A stretch of DNA of 64,000 nucleotides from JARICQ01 sp964527205 (GCA_964527205.1 CAZGQG010000003.1:1-64000), one strand, 5' to 3'. Shown: positions 50,000 to 58,738, numbered from the stretch's first letter. Notes: a model not told the origin generated them from the letters alone. Made by a program: numbers and translations.

Positions 50000-50027
50000 T
50001 AAAGAAAATGATTTTTGGGAGGTAAAA

Positions 50028-51281
50028 ATGAAAATCTTAGGAATTATAGCTGAATATAACCCCTTTCACCAGGGTCATAAATATCATCTGGAGGAGTCCT
50101 TAAAAAAATCTGGAGCAGACTATTCCCTGGCCCTAATGAGTGGATCTTTTCTTCAAAGAGGGGAAGTTAGTCTGGTAGATAAGTGGACCAAGGCAAAAAT
50201 GGCTGTGGATAATGGGGTGGATTTGGTCTTAGAACTTCCCTTTATATATGCAGTCCAATCTGCTGAAGGCTTTGCCCAGGGCGGTTTAAAGCTTTTAGAT
50301 AGGCTAGGAGTAGTTGATTGTATAAGCTTTGGTTCTGAATCTGGAGATATGGAGGACTTAAGTTTTATAGGGGATATTTTATATGAGGAGCCTGAGGCCT
50401 ATGTTCATTTATTAAGGGAAAACCTGGACCAGGGTCTGTCCTTTTCCGTGTCAAGAAGCAGGGCCCTGGAAACTTATATCCATAAATACTTGGATAAGGA
50501 AAAAGAAAATAAAGATTATAAAAATATTTTAAAAGGCTCCAATAATATACTTGCAATTGAATATTTAAAGGCCATAAGAGGATTAAAGTCCCCTATAAAT
50601 CCGGTTACTATTCCTAGAACTGGATCACTTTACGGGGATAAGGTCCTATCAGGAAGCTTCTCCAGTGCCACTGCCATAAGGCACACTATAAGGGAAAGGG
50701 GCTTAGAATCTTCTAAGGATAATCTTCCCCTAGAGAGCTACCAGGCCCTGGAGGAGTATTTAGAGGAATACGGAAGCTTTAATTACTTGGAAAACTATGA
50801 AGATATACTTATATATCTCTTAAGGACCACTCCCAAGGATAAAATTCGTCAACTAATTAATATAGAGCATGGGCTGGAAAACAGGATAGTAGAAAAGGCC
50901 TTTCTCCATAATGATCTGGATAGGATAATCTCCTCTATCTCTTCCAAACGCTATCCTAGAACTAGGATCCAAAGGATAATGATTCATCTCCTCCATGATT
51001 TCTATAGGGAGGATTTTGCTAGACTGGAAGGAGCTTATCCTTCCTATATAAGGGTCCTAGGCATGAATGAAAATGGCTTTAAGATAATTAATAGGATAAA
51101 GGAGTCTTCTTCTCTTCCAATAATAACTAAGTTTGCTAATTATAAAAAGCTTAGGGATGAGAAAGTGGAAGAGATTATTTATCAGGACAAGAAATCCACA
51201 GATATATTTTTCCTAGGCCTGGAGAGGAAGGTCTCTGGAGAGCAAGACTTTCTTATTTCTCCCTATATAGGAAAAAAATAG
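50028..51281 (+). CDS. tmcAL: tRNA(Met) cytidine acetate ligase
   Basis: TmcAL (YlbM) acetylates the wobble cytidine of elongator tRNA-Met using acetate and ATP. The nucleotidyltransferase-like N-terminus IIAEYNPFHQGHKYHLEES and LMSGSFLQRGEVSLVDKWTKA, LPFIYAVQSAEGFAQGG and ISFGSE are family hallmarks. The open frame begins 18 codons earlier, but GGGAGG six bases before the ATG at 50028 sets the start (417 residues). It is one of only two plus-strand genes. In Bacillus it lies in an rsmD-coaD-...-ylbM-ylbN-rpmF cluster; here it has been flipped within the same cluster. Confidence 0.93.
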   Translation: MKILGIIAEYNPFHQGHKYHLEESLKKSGADYSLALMSGSFLQRGEVSLVDKWTKAKMAVDNGVDLVLELPFIYAVQSAEGFAQGGLKLLDRLGVVDCISFGSESGDMEDLSFIGDILYEEPEAYVHLLRENLDQGLSFSVSRSRALETYIHKYLDKEKENKDYKNILKGSNNILAIEYLKAIRGLKSPINPVTIPRTGSLYGDKVLSGSFSSATAIRHTIRERGLESSKDNLPLESYQALEEYLEEYGSFNYLENYEDILIYLLRTTPKDKIRQLINIEHGLENRIVEKAFLHNDLDRIISSISSKRYPRTRIQRIMIHLLHDFYREDFARLEGAYPSYIRVLGMNENGFKIINRIKESSSLPIITKFANYKKLRDEKVEEIIYQDKKSTDIFFLGLERKVSGEQDFLISPYIGKK

Positions 51282-51284
51282 AAA

Positions 51285-51330
51285 ATAAAAACCTATATCT
51301 CTGATCCGGGATCATTGTATAGGTTTTATA
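51285..51330. terminator. Bidirectional terminator between tmcAL and the coiled-coil gene
   Basis: AAAACCTATA pairs with TATAGGTTTT, with an inner GATC/GATC stem. The A-rich left flank and T-rich right flank serve both converging genes. Confidence 0.85.
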
Positions 51331-51363
51331 TATATAGATTAAATTTTTTTCAAACAAGATTTA

Positions 51364-51810
51364 TTACTCTTCTCCCCTTAATTCTTTTCTATTCTCATTA
51401 ATTAACAAAATAACTTCCTTTAATTTTTCCTGTTGTTCTAGGAGTAAATTGTCCGCATAATCTATGGATCCCAGTCTCATTTCCTTGGCATGCATCTCAG
51501 CCTTACTTATTATTTGCTCAGCTCTTTGATTGGCCTTTTTAGTAATATTTTCATTGGCCACCATCTTTTCTACCTTTTCCCCTGCATCCTTTATGATCTC
51601 ATCTGCATCTCTTTGAGCTTCTTCCAAGATTCTTTGTCTTTCTTCTTTGATCCAGGAGGCTTGTTTTATTTCATCTGGCAATCTGATTCTAACGTCTTTG
51701 ATAATTTCTAATAGGTCTAGGGCATCTACCATCTTTTTTCCAGAAAAAGGAAGGCTGGTCCCCGCTTCTATAATATCTTCAATCTCATCAATTAAATTTA
51801 AAACATCCAT
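51364..51810 (-). CDS. Hypothetical coiled-coil protein (ATP-synthase-subunit-like)
   Basis: I do not recognise a defined function. The 148-residue product begins with a short region (MDVLNLIDEIEDIIEAGTSL, LPFSGKKMVDALDLLEIIKDV) and then becomes a long Ala/Glu/Lys/Gln heptad helix resembling V-type ATPase E/H stalk subunits, with no membrane segment or catalytic motif. Similar proteins accompany coaD in clostridia, often annotated simply as ATPase. It starts 3 bases before coaD ends on the map, so it is cotranscribed after coaD, and it ends at a bidirectional terminator. A DivIVA-like or scaffolding role is possible but unsupported. Confidence 0.75.
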   Translation of the reverse strand: MDVLNLIDEIEDIIEAGTSLPFSGKKMVDALDLLEIIKDVRIRLPDEIKQASWIKEERQRILEEAQRDADEIIKDAGEKVEKMVANENITKKANQRAEQIISKAEMHAKEMRLGSIDYADNLLLEQQEKLKEVILLINENRKELRGEE

Positions 51811-51813
51811 AAA

Positions 51814-52296
51814 TCAAATCCTCTCCTTCACTTTATTTTTTAAAGCTTCTTCCACAATCTTTGGTACAAAGCAAGAAACATCTCCCCCAAATCGAGAAAC
51901 TTCCTTTACTATACTTGAGCTTAGGTAACCGTACTTGGTACTGGATGCCATAAAGAAGGTCTCTATGTCACTTTCCAGTTTTTTATTTACCAAGGCCATC
52001 TGCATCTCATATTCGAAATCAGAAACAGCCCTAAGGCCCCTTATCATAGTAGTACATTCTTTTTGTTTGGCATAGTCTATTAGTAGACCTCCAAAGCTGT
52101 CAATCTCTACATTATCCAAGTCCTTTGTAACTTCCTTTAAGAGTTCAATCCTCTCCTCTAGGCTAAACATTCCCTTCTTTGATGGATTGTTTAGAACTGC
52201 TACTACAAGATGATCTACTCTTTTTGCACTTCTTTCTATTATGTCAATGTGTCCATATGTTACTGGGTCAAAACTACCTGGGTAAACTGCTTTCAT
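51814..52296 (-). CDS. coaD: Phosphopantetheine adenylyltransferase
   Basis: CoaD makes dephospho-CoA from 4'-phosphopantetheine and ATP. The 160-residue protein starts MKAVYPGSFDPVTYGHIDII with the HxGH-like TYGH motif; RGLRAVSDFEYEMQMALVN and the STKYGYLSSSIVKE block are canonical. It lies between rsmD and the coiled-coil gene; rsmD-coaD is a near-universal pair. CoA is the source of the ACP prosthetic group. Confidence 0.96.
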   Translation of the reverse strand: MKAVYPGSFDPVTYGHIDIIERSAKRVDHLVVAVLNNPSKKGMFSLEERIELLKEVTKDLDNVEIDSFGGLLIDYAKQKECTTMIRGLRAVSDFEYEMQMALVNKKLESDIETFFMASSTKYGYLSSSIVKEVSRFGGDVSCFVPKIVEEALKNKVKERI

Positions 52297-52306
52297 TACA
52301 TTCCTC

Positions 52307-52864
52307 CTAGACCTTTTTCTTATAGAAATCTATAAATTTATTACCGTATTTTCTACTGTCCACTCTTTCAAAGCCGTAGATTTTTTCTTCTAAGAGGAGT
52401 TCCTTTTCATGTTCTATCATTATAAGGCCCCCATCTTCTAATATATGCTTTCCATCAATAGATTCCATTACCCTATCTACTATTCCATCCACATTAAAGG
52501 GAGGATCAATATATATATAATGAAAACTAATATCATCACTTTCAAACCTATCCAGGGCTATAAAGGCATCTAAATTCAGGACCTGGGCCCTGTCTTCTAG
52601 CTTTGTATGCTCCAGATTATCCCTTATGGCCTTGATGCTATCCCTATCTATGTCTACTATATAGGCTTCCTTAGCACCTCTACTTAAAAATTCTATCCCT
52701 ATGGAACCGGATCCTCCAAATATATCCAAAACCCTAGTATGGCTCCTTATGTGTCCAAGGATATTAAAGAGGGATTCCTTTATCCTATCCTCTGTGGGTC
52801 TAACCCTATCTCCCTTAGGTGCTTTTAACCTGTGTCCTCTTGCTGAACCAGAAATAACTCTCAA
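52307..52864 (-). CDS. rsmD: 16S rRNA (guanine(966)-N2)-methyltransferase
   Basis: RsmD methylates G966 of 16S rRNA. The start LRVISGSARGHRLKAPKG and RPTEDRIKESLFNIL are family features; SAM-binding VLDIFGGSGSIGIEFLSRGA and catalytic YIDPPF follow. The frame extends to an ATG at 52903, but GGAGG six bases before the TTG at 52862-52864 and the family N-terminus favour the TTG (185 residues). Confidence 0.94.
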   Translation of the reverse strand: MRVISGSARGHRLKAPKGDRVRPTEDRIKESLFNILGHIRSHTRVLDIFGGSGSIGIEFLSRGAKEAYIVDIDRDSIKAIRDNLEHTKLEDRAQVLNLDAFIALDRFESDDISFHYIYIDPPFNVDGIVDRVMESIDGKHILEDGGLIMIEHEKELLLEEKIYGFERVDSRKYGNKFIDFYKKKV

Positions 52865-52940
52865 ATTATACCTCCTAAAGTCTTTATACTTACATTCTAA
52901 CATATTATCCAGGTTTTTGTATATAAATCACTTATATAAA

Positions 52941-55010
52941 TCAGTTAAATGTCAATTCTTTATCTACTCCCCTAAACATATCCTGGATTCTCTCCTTTAT
53001 CTTCCTGTGCTTATCCAGATGAAGATTTGGATCCTCCTGGATAATCGCCCTAGCCTCCTCCTGAACTACCTTGAGTATGGCCACATCAGATATTAGATTG
53101 GCTACCTTAAGCTCAGGTATACCGTGCTGCCTGGTTCCAAAGAATTCTCCAGGTCCCCTAAGCTCTAAGTCCCTTTCAGATATTTCAAAGCCATCACTGG
53201 ACCTTTGAAGGATTTTCATCCTTTCCATGGAGACTTCGTTTTTGCTTTCATTTATTAATATACAGTAGGATTGGTACTCTCCCCTACCTACCCTGCCCCT
53301 TAGCTGATGGAGCTGGGCCAGTCCAAATCTTTCTGCATTGTAGACAGCCATTATATTTGCATTAGGCACATTTACCCCTACCTCTATTACTGTGGTAGAA
53401 ACCAGGATCTGTACCTTGCCACTCTTAAAGTCCTCCATAACCCGGTCCTTTTCCACTGGCTTCATTCTTCCGTGTAGGAGGCCAACCCTGTAGCCCTTAA
53501 ATACCCTGTCCTTAAAATCCTTATAAAGTTCCTCAGCTGAATTTACCCTTAACTTTTCGCTTTCCTCTATAAGGGGGCTTACTATGTAGGCCTGCCTGCC
53601 CTCTTGGATTTGCTTTTCTATAAAACTATTCATCCTGTCTATAAGCTCCTTGCCCACAGCATAGGTCTCTATTGGCTTTCTTCCTGGAGGCAATTCATCG
53701 ATTATGGATATATCCAGGTCCCCATAGATAATAAGGGCCAGGGTCCTAGGTATAGGTGTTGCCGTCATTACTATGGTATCTGGATTCCTGCCCTTGGCAC
53801 TTAAAACTGCCCTTTGCTTGACCCCAAACCTATGTTGCTCATCCGTAATGGCCAGACCTAAATTTTTAAAGTCCACCCCATCCTGGATTATAGCGTGGGT
53901 TCCTACTAGGATATGGATTTCTCCATTTTTAAGCTCCTCTAGGATTCTCTTTTTTTCCTTTTCCCTAAGACTTCCTACCAAGAGTTCACATTTAACGTCC
54001 CTATCCTGGAAGAAGTCATTTAAGGCCTGGTGGTGCTGTCTGGCAAGTATTTCAGTTGGAGCCATCATTACGCTTTGGTAGCCGGATAGCTTGGCCTTAA
54101 GCATGGCTAGCACCGCTACAACCGTCTTTCCTGAGCCTACGTCTCCTTGCACAAGTCTATTCATCTGCTTATCTGATTCCATATCCTCTTCTATCTCCCT
54201 AAAGACCTTGGCCTGGGCCCCAGTAAGCTGGAAGGGAAGACTTTTTCGGAAGTCCTCTAGTTCTCCTAGTTCTTCAGATTTTTTAAAGACTATAATATCC
54301 TCACTATTTTGATTTTCCCTCTTTATACTAAACAAACCTAATTGAAGAGTAAGGAGTTCCTGAAAGGCCAGGGTTTTTCTTGCCTTTACAAGCATCTTAG
54401 CATCCTGTGGAAAATGTATATTTCTTACTGCCTCTTTTATCCCTAGGAGATTAAACTTATCCTTTAATTCCAGGGGTATGTACTCCTCCAGCAGGCCTAT
54501 ATGCTCATCTAGCAGGGTTCCCATTATCTTTGAAATTTGATTGTTGCTAATGCCCTCTGTAAGTGGGTATACAGGATTTATCCTTCCAAGCTTTTTCATC
54601 TTATCTGCTTCTTCAAAGCTTGGGTTCATTATCTGTAGCTTCATACCGCTTCTACTTATCTTGCCATTTACTACCAGTTCCTGGCCAGTCCTAAATTGAT
54701 GCTTGAGATACTCCTGATTAAACCATACCAGCTCAGCAGAACCTGACTCATCCCTTACAGGGACCTTTAAAATACTCATCCTTCTCCTAGGCCTAAGAAC
54801 TGTAGGGGGTCCTATAACCTGGACCCTATGGCTTGATTTCTCCCCTAATTGGGATTGATTTATAAGAGCAAATTTAGATGTATCCTGGTAGTCCCTAGGA
54901 ATAAAATAAAACAAATCTCTCATAGTTAACACATTTAGTTTTTTAAACTTAGCTGCCCTTTTAGGACCTACTCCCCTAATGTATTGCACACTGCTTTCCA
55001 AATTTGCCAT
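52941..55010 (-). CDS. recG: ATP-dependent DNA helicase RecG
   Basis: RecG reverses stalled forks and migrates branched DNA. An N-terminal wedge/OB domain (VGPKRAAKFKKLNV, then LVWFNQEYLKHQF) precedes the helicase core: Walker A QGDVGSGKTVVA, Walker B variant ITDEQHRFGVKQR, MTATPIPRTLA, and motif VI HQLRGRVGRGEYQS. Length is 689 residues. It follows fakA across a terminator and precedes rsmD, as in many Firmicutes. Confidence 0.96.
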   Translation of the reverse strand: MANLESSVQYIRGVGPKRAAKFKKLNVLTMRDLFYFIPRDYQDTSKFALINQSQLGEKSSHRVQVIGPPTVLRPRRRMSILKVPVRDESGSAELVWFNQEYLKHQFRTGQELVVNGKISRSGMKLQIMNPSFEEADKMKKLGRINPVYPLTEGISNNQISKIMGTLLDEHIGLLEEYIPLELKDKFNLLGIKEAVRNIHFPQDAKMLVKARKTLAFQELLTLQLGLFSIKRENQNSEDIIVFKKSEELGELEDFRKSLPFQLTGAQAKVFREIEEDMESDKQMNRLVQGDVGSGKTVVAVLAMLKAKLSGYQSVMMAPTEILARQHHQALNDFFQDRDVKCELLVGSLREKEKKRILEELKNGEIHILVGTHAIIQDGVDFKNLGLAITDEQHRFGVKQRAVLSAKGRNPDTIVMTATPIPRTLALIIYGDLDISIIDELPPGRKPIETYAVGKELIDRMNSFIEKQIQEGRQAYIVSPLIEESEKLRVNSAEELYKDFKDRVFKGYRVGLLHGRMKPVEKDRVMEDFKSGKVQILVSTTVIEVGVNVPNANIMAVYNAERFGLAQLHQLRGRVGRGEYQSYCILINESKNEVSMERMKILQRSSDGFEISERDLELRGPGEFFGTRQHGIPELKVANLISDVAILKVVQEEARAIIQEDPNLHLDKHRKIKERIQDMFRGVDKELTFN

Positions 55011-55031
55011 ATCTTCTCTCCCCTACCCAGA

Positions 55032-55063
55032 TTTTAAAAAACCCTACCTAATAGGTAGAGTTT
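55032..55063 (-). terminator. Intrinsic terminator after fakA
   Basis: AAACTCTACC pairs with GGTAGGGTTT (one G-U pair), followed by TTTTAAAA on the minus strand, just after the fakA stop and before recG. Confidence 0.82.
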
Positions 55064-55064
55064 T

Positions 55065-56711
55065 CTATTCTAATGAAAATATATAATAATATAGAGGTTG
55101 TCCTCCGTAAATTAACTCCACATCCATATCTTCATAGATATTGATTAACTTTTCTTCTAGTTCCTCTGCCAGTTCTTTTTCTATGTCACTTCCATAAATA
55201 ATTGTTAGAAGTGAAGCATCCTCATCTATCATCTTATCTAAAAGATCCTTGGCAACTGTATTTATATCCTTACCACTTGCTACTATATCTCCCTCATCAA
55301 GTCCTATAATATCATCCTTACTTATCTTAGCCTTGTTGACCTCCGTATCCCTTACAGAATAGGTTACCTGTCCAGTTTTAACATAGGATATGGCCTGGAT
55401 CATATTTTCCTTATTTTCTTCCCAGGAATCCTCTTCATGGAAGGCAAGTAGGGCAGATATACCCTGAGGTATTGACTTGGTTGGTATAACTACAACATTT
55501 CTCTTGCTCAGTTCTCTGGACTGCTCAGCTGCCAAGATTATATTGCTATTATTTGGGAGAATAAAGACATGCTCACCTCTAGTCTTGTCAATGGCCTTTA
55601 AGATATCCTCTGTACTTGGGTTCATGGTTTGACCCCCAGATACAATAACATCTACATTTAAATCATTAAAGACATCGTCTATACCCTTACCTGTAGATAT
55701 GGATATAAAGGAATAATCCTTATCTATTTTTATCTCATCTTCACCACCATTGGCTTTTCTCTCTTCTAATTCAGATTTTAGGAGAACTTCCTCATGCTGG
55801 TATCTCATATTATCTATTTTTATATCTGACAATTCACCTAAATTAAGGGCCTTTTGAAGAATATTTCCTGGATCATTTGTATGAACATGAACCTTAATAA
55901 TACCTTCTCCCCCAACTACCATAAGGGAATCCGTATCTATGGATAGCTCATCTCTAAAGCTTTCTATATCACTGTAGTCAGTATTTACTATGAATTCAGT
56001 GCAGTAGCCAAAGGCTATGTCCAAATCTTCATGGCTTCTAGCTTTTGTAAGAGAAATCTCTTCTTCCTTCTTTTCTATATGGGAAAAATCTTCCCTTCCT
56101 GAAAGAGCATAATAGGCTCCCTTAAGAATATAGATAAGACCCTTACCTCCAGCATCAACCACTCCCGCTTCCTTTAAGACCGGTAGCATATCTGGAGTTT
56201 TATCTAATACTTCTTCACCCTTTATTATTACCTTATTTAAGAAGACCAATATATCATCTTCATCCTTTGCTATAGATAGGGCATAATCCCCACACTCTCT
56301 AGCTACAGTAAGGATAGTTCCCTCTGTAGGTTTCATAACTGCCTTATAGGCAGTGTTTGCAGCCTCTTTAAATGCTCTGGCCAAGGTATTTATTCCTACC
56401 TCATCCTGGCCTCCTAGTCCATTAGCAAATCCACGAAAAAGCTGGGATAGGATAACACCTGAGTTACCTCTAGCTCCCATAAGTGATCCATTAGATGTTG
56501 CCTGGGCTATTTCTGAAACACTTGTATCTTCTTTTTTAAGACCTTCTTTTATAGCTGAATTTACTGTTAATGACATGTTTGTACCTGTGTCTCCATCGGG
56601 AACAGGAAAAACATTTAAAGAGTTTACTTCCTCTTTGTTGTCTTCTAGGAGTTTAGCTCCACCCTTTAAGGCTTTTTTTAGCATCACTCCATTTAGAATT
56701 TCCATTTTCAA
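55065..56711 (-). CDS. fakA: Fatty acid kinase ATP-binding subunit FakA (YloV, DAK/DhaL family)
   Basis: FakA phosphorylates fatty acids held by FakB (DegV) partners so that exogenous acids enter phospholipids. The N-terminal DhaL domain has SLNVFPVPDGDTGTNMS and GSLMGARGNSGVILSQLFRG. A middle domain and a C-terminal DegV-like region (IVSGGQTMNPSTEDIL, FILPNNSNIILAA) follow. Length is 548 residues. Start TTG (56709-56711) has GGAGG at 8 bases; an ATG two codons later is less well spaced. It is cotranscribed with asp23, its normal partner. No fakB is in the window. Confidence 0.93.
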   Translation of the reverse strand: MKMEILNGVMLKKALKGGAKLLEDNKEEVNSLNVFPVPDGDTGTNMSLTVNSAIKEGLKKEDTSVSEIAQATSNGSLMGARGNSGVILSQLFRGFANGLGGQDEVGINTLARAFKEAANTAYKAVMKPTEGTILTVARECGDYALSIAKDEDDILVFLNKVIIKGEEVLDKTPDMLPVLKEAGVVDAGGKGLIYILKGAYYALSGREDFSHIEKKEEEISLTKARSHEDLDIAFGYCTEFIVNTDYSDIESFRDELSIDTDSLMVVGGEGIIKVHVHTNDPGNILQKALNLGELSDIKIDNMRYQHEEVLLKSELEERKANGGEDEIKIDKDYSFISISTGKGIDDVFNDLNVDVIVSGGQTMNPSTEDILKAIDKTRGEHVFILPNNSNIILAAEQSRELSKRNVVVIPTKSIPQGISALLAFHEEDSWEENKENMIQAISYVKTGQVTYSVRDTEVNKAKISKDDIIGLDEGDIVASGKDINTVAKDLLDKMIDEDASLLTIIYGSDIEKELAEELEEKLINIYEDMDVELIYGGQPLYYYIFSLE

Positions 56712-56729
56712 TTATAGTACCTCCTTAAA

Positions 56730-57086
56730 CTACTTTTCAACTCTTATTCCCTGTACATGTACATTTATCTTATCCACTGTCATTCCAGTTAAATTCTCAA
56801 CATTAAACTTAACCCTATCAATTATGTTTTTTGCGACAACAGAAATCTTGATTCCATATTCCAATATTACATGTAAGTCTATTATTAATTTATTATCCTT
56901 AGAATATACCTTGATGCCCCTAGTTAAATGGTCCCATTTTAATAATTCAAACAAACCATCTGTAGCATTCTTAGTAGCCATACCCACTATGCCATAGCTT
57001 TCCATTGCAGATATTCCTGCTAATCTAGCTATCACATTATCATCTATGCTTATTGTTCCATATTCAGTAGTTTCCTTGGCTGGCAT
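56730..57086 (-). CDS. Asp23/YloU family envelope-stress protein
   Basis: This 118-residue Asp23 (DUF322) protein has YGTISIDDNVIARLAGISAMES, then GIVGMA, YSKDNKLIIDLHVILEYGIKI and a final VNVHVQG-like strand. Family members associate with the membrane or the cell envelope and respond to envelope stress. It always precedes fakA, suggesting a shared membrane-lipid role. ATG has AAAGGAGG at 9 bases. It faces rpmB across a 206-base divergent spacer. Confidence 0.9.
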   Translation of the reverse strand: MPAKETTEYGTISIDDNVIARLAGISAMESYGIVGMATKNATDGLFELLKWDHLTRGIKVYSKDNKLIIDLHVILEYGIKISVVAKNIIDRVKFNVENLTGMTVDKINVHVQGIRVEK

Positions 57087-57123
57087 TAATAATCGCCTCC
57101 TTTTTAAAATATACCTATATTAT

Positions 57124-57152
57124 ATTTTACCCTAAATATTATAATAGTTCAA
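57124..57152 (-). promoter_or_regulatory. asp23-fakA promoter
   Basis: TTGAAC (57147-57152), 17 bases, TAAAAT (57124-57129) on the minus strand. A second TATAAT-like hexamer lies a few bases downstream. Confidence 0.7.
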
Positions 57153-57234
57153 CACATTCTAGCTTATATTAAGTTTTTCTTATTTTTTAGTTGCTTTTTC
57201 CTTTAATCTTGTGTTAAAATGTAATATGTTATTA

Positions 57235-57262
57235 TTGATAAAAATAATTATACTGTTATAGT
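57235..57262 (+). promoter_or_regulatory. rpmB promoter
   Basis: TTGATA (57235-57240), 16 bases, TATAGT (57257-57262), about 30 bases upstream of the rpmB start. The rest of the asp23-rpmB spacer is very AT-rich and shows no other clear element. Confidence 0.7.
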
Positions 57263-57292
57263 ATCGTTGCATCAATTAAGGAGGTGTTTTTC

Positions 57293-57484
57293 ATGGCTAA
57301 GGTTTGTGCTGTATGTTCAAAAGGAAAGGTATTTGGTAACAAGATTACTTTCTCAAATAGGAAGCTTAACAGAAGTTGGTCACCAAATCTAAGATCAGTA
57401 AGAGCTGTAGTAGATGGTAGAACAAAGAGAATAAAAGTATGTACTAGATGTTTAAGATCTGGATATGTTGAAAGAGCATTATAA
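57293..57484 (+). CDS. rpmB: 50S ribosomal protein L28
   Basis: L28 is a small basic 50S protein. The 63 residues start MAKVCAVCSKGKVFGNKITFSNRKL and include WSPNLRSVRAV. Two CxxC pairs (CAVC and CTRC) make this the zinc-binding form. The frame opens three codons earlier, but AAGGAGGTG before the ATG at 57293 decides the start. It is divergent from asp23, as in Bacillus (rpmB-yloU). A strong terminator follows, leaving no room for spoVM between rpmB and thiN. Confidence 0.97.
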   Translation: MAKVCAVCSKGKVFGNKITFSNRKLNRSWSPNLRSVRAVVDGRTKRIKVCTRCLRSGYVERAL

Positions 57485-57507
57485 GAAAAAACAAAATCAA
57501 ATAAAAT

Positions 57508-57546
57508 AAGACTTGCCCATTATCTACATAGGGCAAGTCTTTTTTA
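57508..57546. terminator. Terminator between rpmB and thiN (convergent)
   Basis: AAGACTTGCCC pairs with GGGCAAGTCTT around a 12-base loop, followed by TTTTTT on the plus strand. The left flank is A-rich, so it can also end thiT-thiN transcription. Confidence 0.9.
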
Positions 57547-57549
57547 TTT

Positions 57550-58185
57550 TTAATCTTTTGATTGGATTATCAAGGCCTTTCCCCTGTGGATTTGTATACT
57601 TGCCCTATCCTCTATAATCTCATTGCTTATACCCCGGGTAGACCCAAAGGGGATGTATTCCCTATGGAGATTGTAGAAAAATCCACTTAAGCTTACTTCC
57701 ACCCCTGCATCATCTATGGCTATTACAGAGACAAAGCTATCCTCTTCTTTTTCTAATTCCATATAGTCATCCAGGATGTAGATGGTGTTCTTATCATCTA
57801 TGATCCTTGCAGAGACCTCTTCTTCTAACATTAAATTGAGCAGGAAGATATTTCCCAAACTATGGTCTATCCTATCCCCTGTTACAGCCATGAAAACTAT
57901 GTCCCTATAGCCCTTGTCTATTAGGAACTTGGCTGCCAGTTCTGTATCCGTGTAATCCTTTATAGAGGAAAATTTGTGGATAGGGATATTCTTCTCCCTT
58001 ACATAGGCTAGGTCATCCTGGCTTATGGAATCCAAATCACCAATTATAATATCTGGCCTCTTCTCCACAGCCCTTAGATGCCTAATGCCTCCATCTGCAC
58101 AGGCAATGTAATCAGCCCTATCTAGGTTTTCCAAGAGCTTCTTATAATCATTTATATAGCCATTTGAAACTATTAATGCCTTCAT
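57550..58185 (-). CDS. thiN: Thiamine pyrophosphokinase
   Basis: ThiN transfers pyrophosphate from ATP to thiamine, giving TPP. Motifs: ACADGGIRHL, IIGDLDSIS, KFSSIKDYTDTELA and TGDRIDHSLGN, all diagnostic, in 211 residues. It follows thiT by 7 bases and both are under one TPP riboswitch, forming an uptake-and-activation pair for thiamine salvage. ThiN near rpe and rsgA is also the Bacillus order. Confidence 0.94.
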   Translation of the reverse strand: MKALIVSNGYINDYKKLLENLDRADYIACADGGIRHLRAVEKRPDIIIGDLDSISQDDLAYVREKNIPIHKFSSIKDYTDTELAAKFLIDKGYRDIVFMAVTGDRIDHSLGNIFLLNLMLEEEVSARIIDDKNTIYILDDYMELEKEEDSFVSVIAIDDAGVEVSLSGFFYNLHREYIPFGSTRGISNEIIEDRASIQIHRGKALIIQSKD

Positions 58186-58192
58186 AAAATCA

Positions 58193-58738
58193 CTACCTAG
58201 CCTTTATATTTTGTTGGATTGGCTTCCATACTATACTTATCAATATAGCTGATACAATAAATTCTGGTATTAAATAGCTAGACTGATAGATGGCTGAAAA
58301 GAGCCATGGATTTTGCCCACCTGTATTTTGTCCAAAGAAGATTACCCCAGCCAGTAGATGGCAGATAAATCTTCCTCCTATGGCTAAAAATACTGGAACT
58401 ACCGTATTAAATATATATCTATCCTTGTTTTTCTTATTTAAATTATAATAAATTCCTGCTAAACCTAAAACCCCAAAGGCTATAGGATACTCTAATATTA
58501 CCTGGGCTGGTGAGAAAAACCATCCACCCATTACTAATTTTAAGATACCAAAGGCAGCTCCTGCAATTACCCCTGGTGCCAAGCCCCATCTCATAGCAAA
58601 TAGGATTATAGGTATCATGCTTCCTGCGGTTACAGATCCTCCATTAGGTGCCTGGTAAACCTTGATCCTACTCAGTACAAAGGCCAAGGCAATCATTATT
58701 CCTGCTTCCACTAACATCTTTGTTGTCCACTTTTTCAC
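58193..58738 (-). CDS. thiT: Thiamine ECF transporter S component ThiT
   Basis: ThiT is the thiamine-specific binding membrane subunit that works with an energy-coupling EcfAA'T module, which is not in this window. The 181 residues form about six membrane helices and include the family MIPIILFAMRWGLAPGVIAGAAFG stretch and WFFSPAQVILEYPIAF. The frame continues upstream into the riboswitch, which is not translated. The GTG at 58736-58738 has GAGGAGG seven bases before it and gives MKKWTTKMLVEAGIM, so it is the start. Confidence 0.92.
   Translation of the reverse strand: MKKWTTKMLVEAGIMIALAFVLSRIKVYQAPNGGSVTAGSMIPIILFAMRWGLAPGVIAGAAFGILKLVMGGWFFSPAQVILEYPIAFGVLGLAGIYYNLNKKNKDRYIFNTVVPVFLAIGGRFICHLLAGVIFFGQNTGGQNPWLFSAIYQSSYLIPEFIVSAILISIVWKPIQQNIKAR

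Noticed and set aside
42330..50210. Two DnaA-box-like TTATCCACA/TGTGGATAA sequences (in smc and tmcAL)
   Set aside because: They are isolated, inside coding sequence and without clustering, so they give no origin signal.
56353..56997. 214-codon plus-strand frame across fakA and asp23
   Set aside because: It spans two convincing minus-strand genes and resembles no protein I know; it is a shadow frame.
57087..57292. Possible small gene (e.g. spoVM) in the asp23-rpmB spacer
   Set aside because: No open frame with a ribosome site was found. The spacer is accounted for by two divergent promoters and AT-rich sequence.
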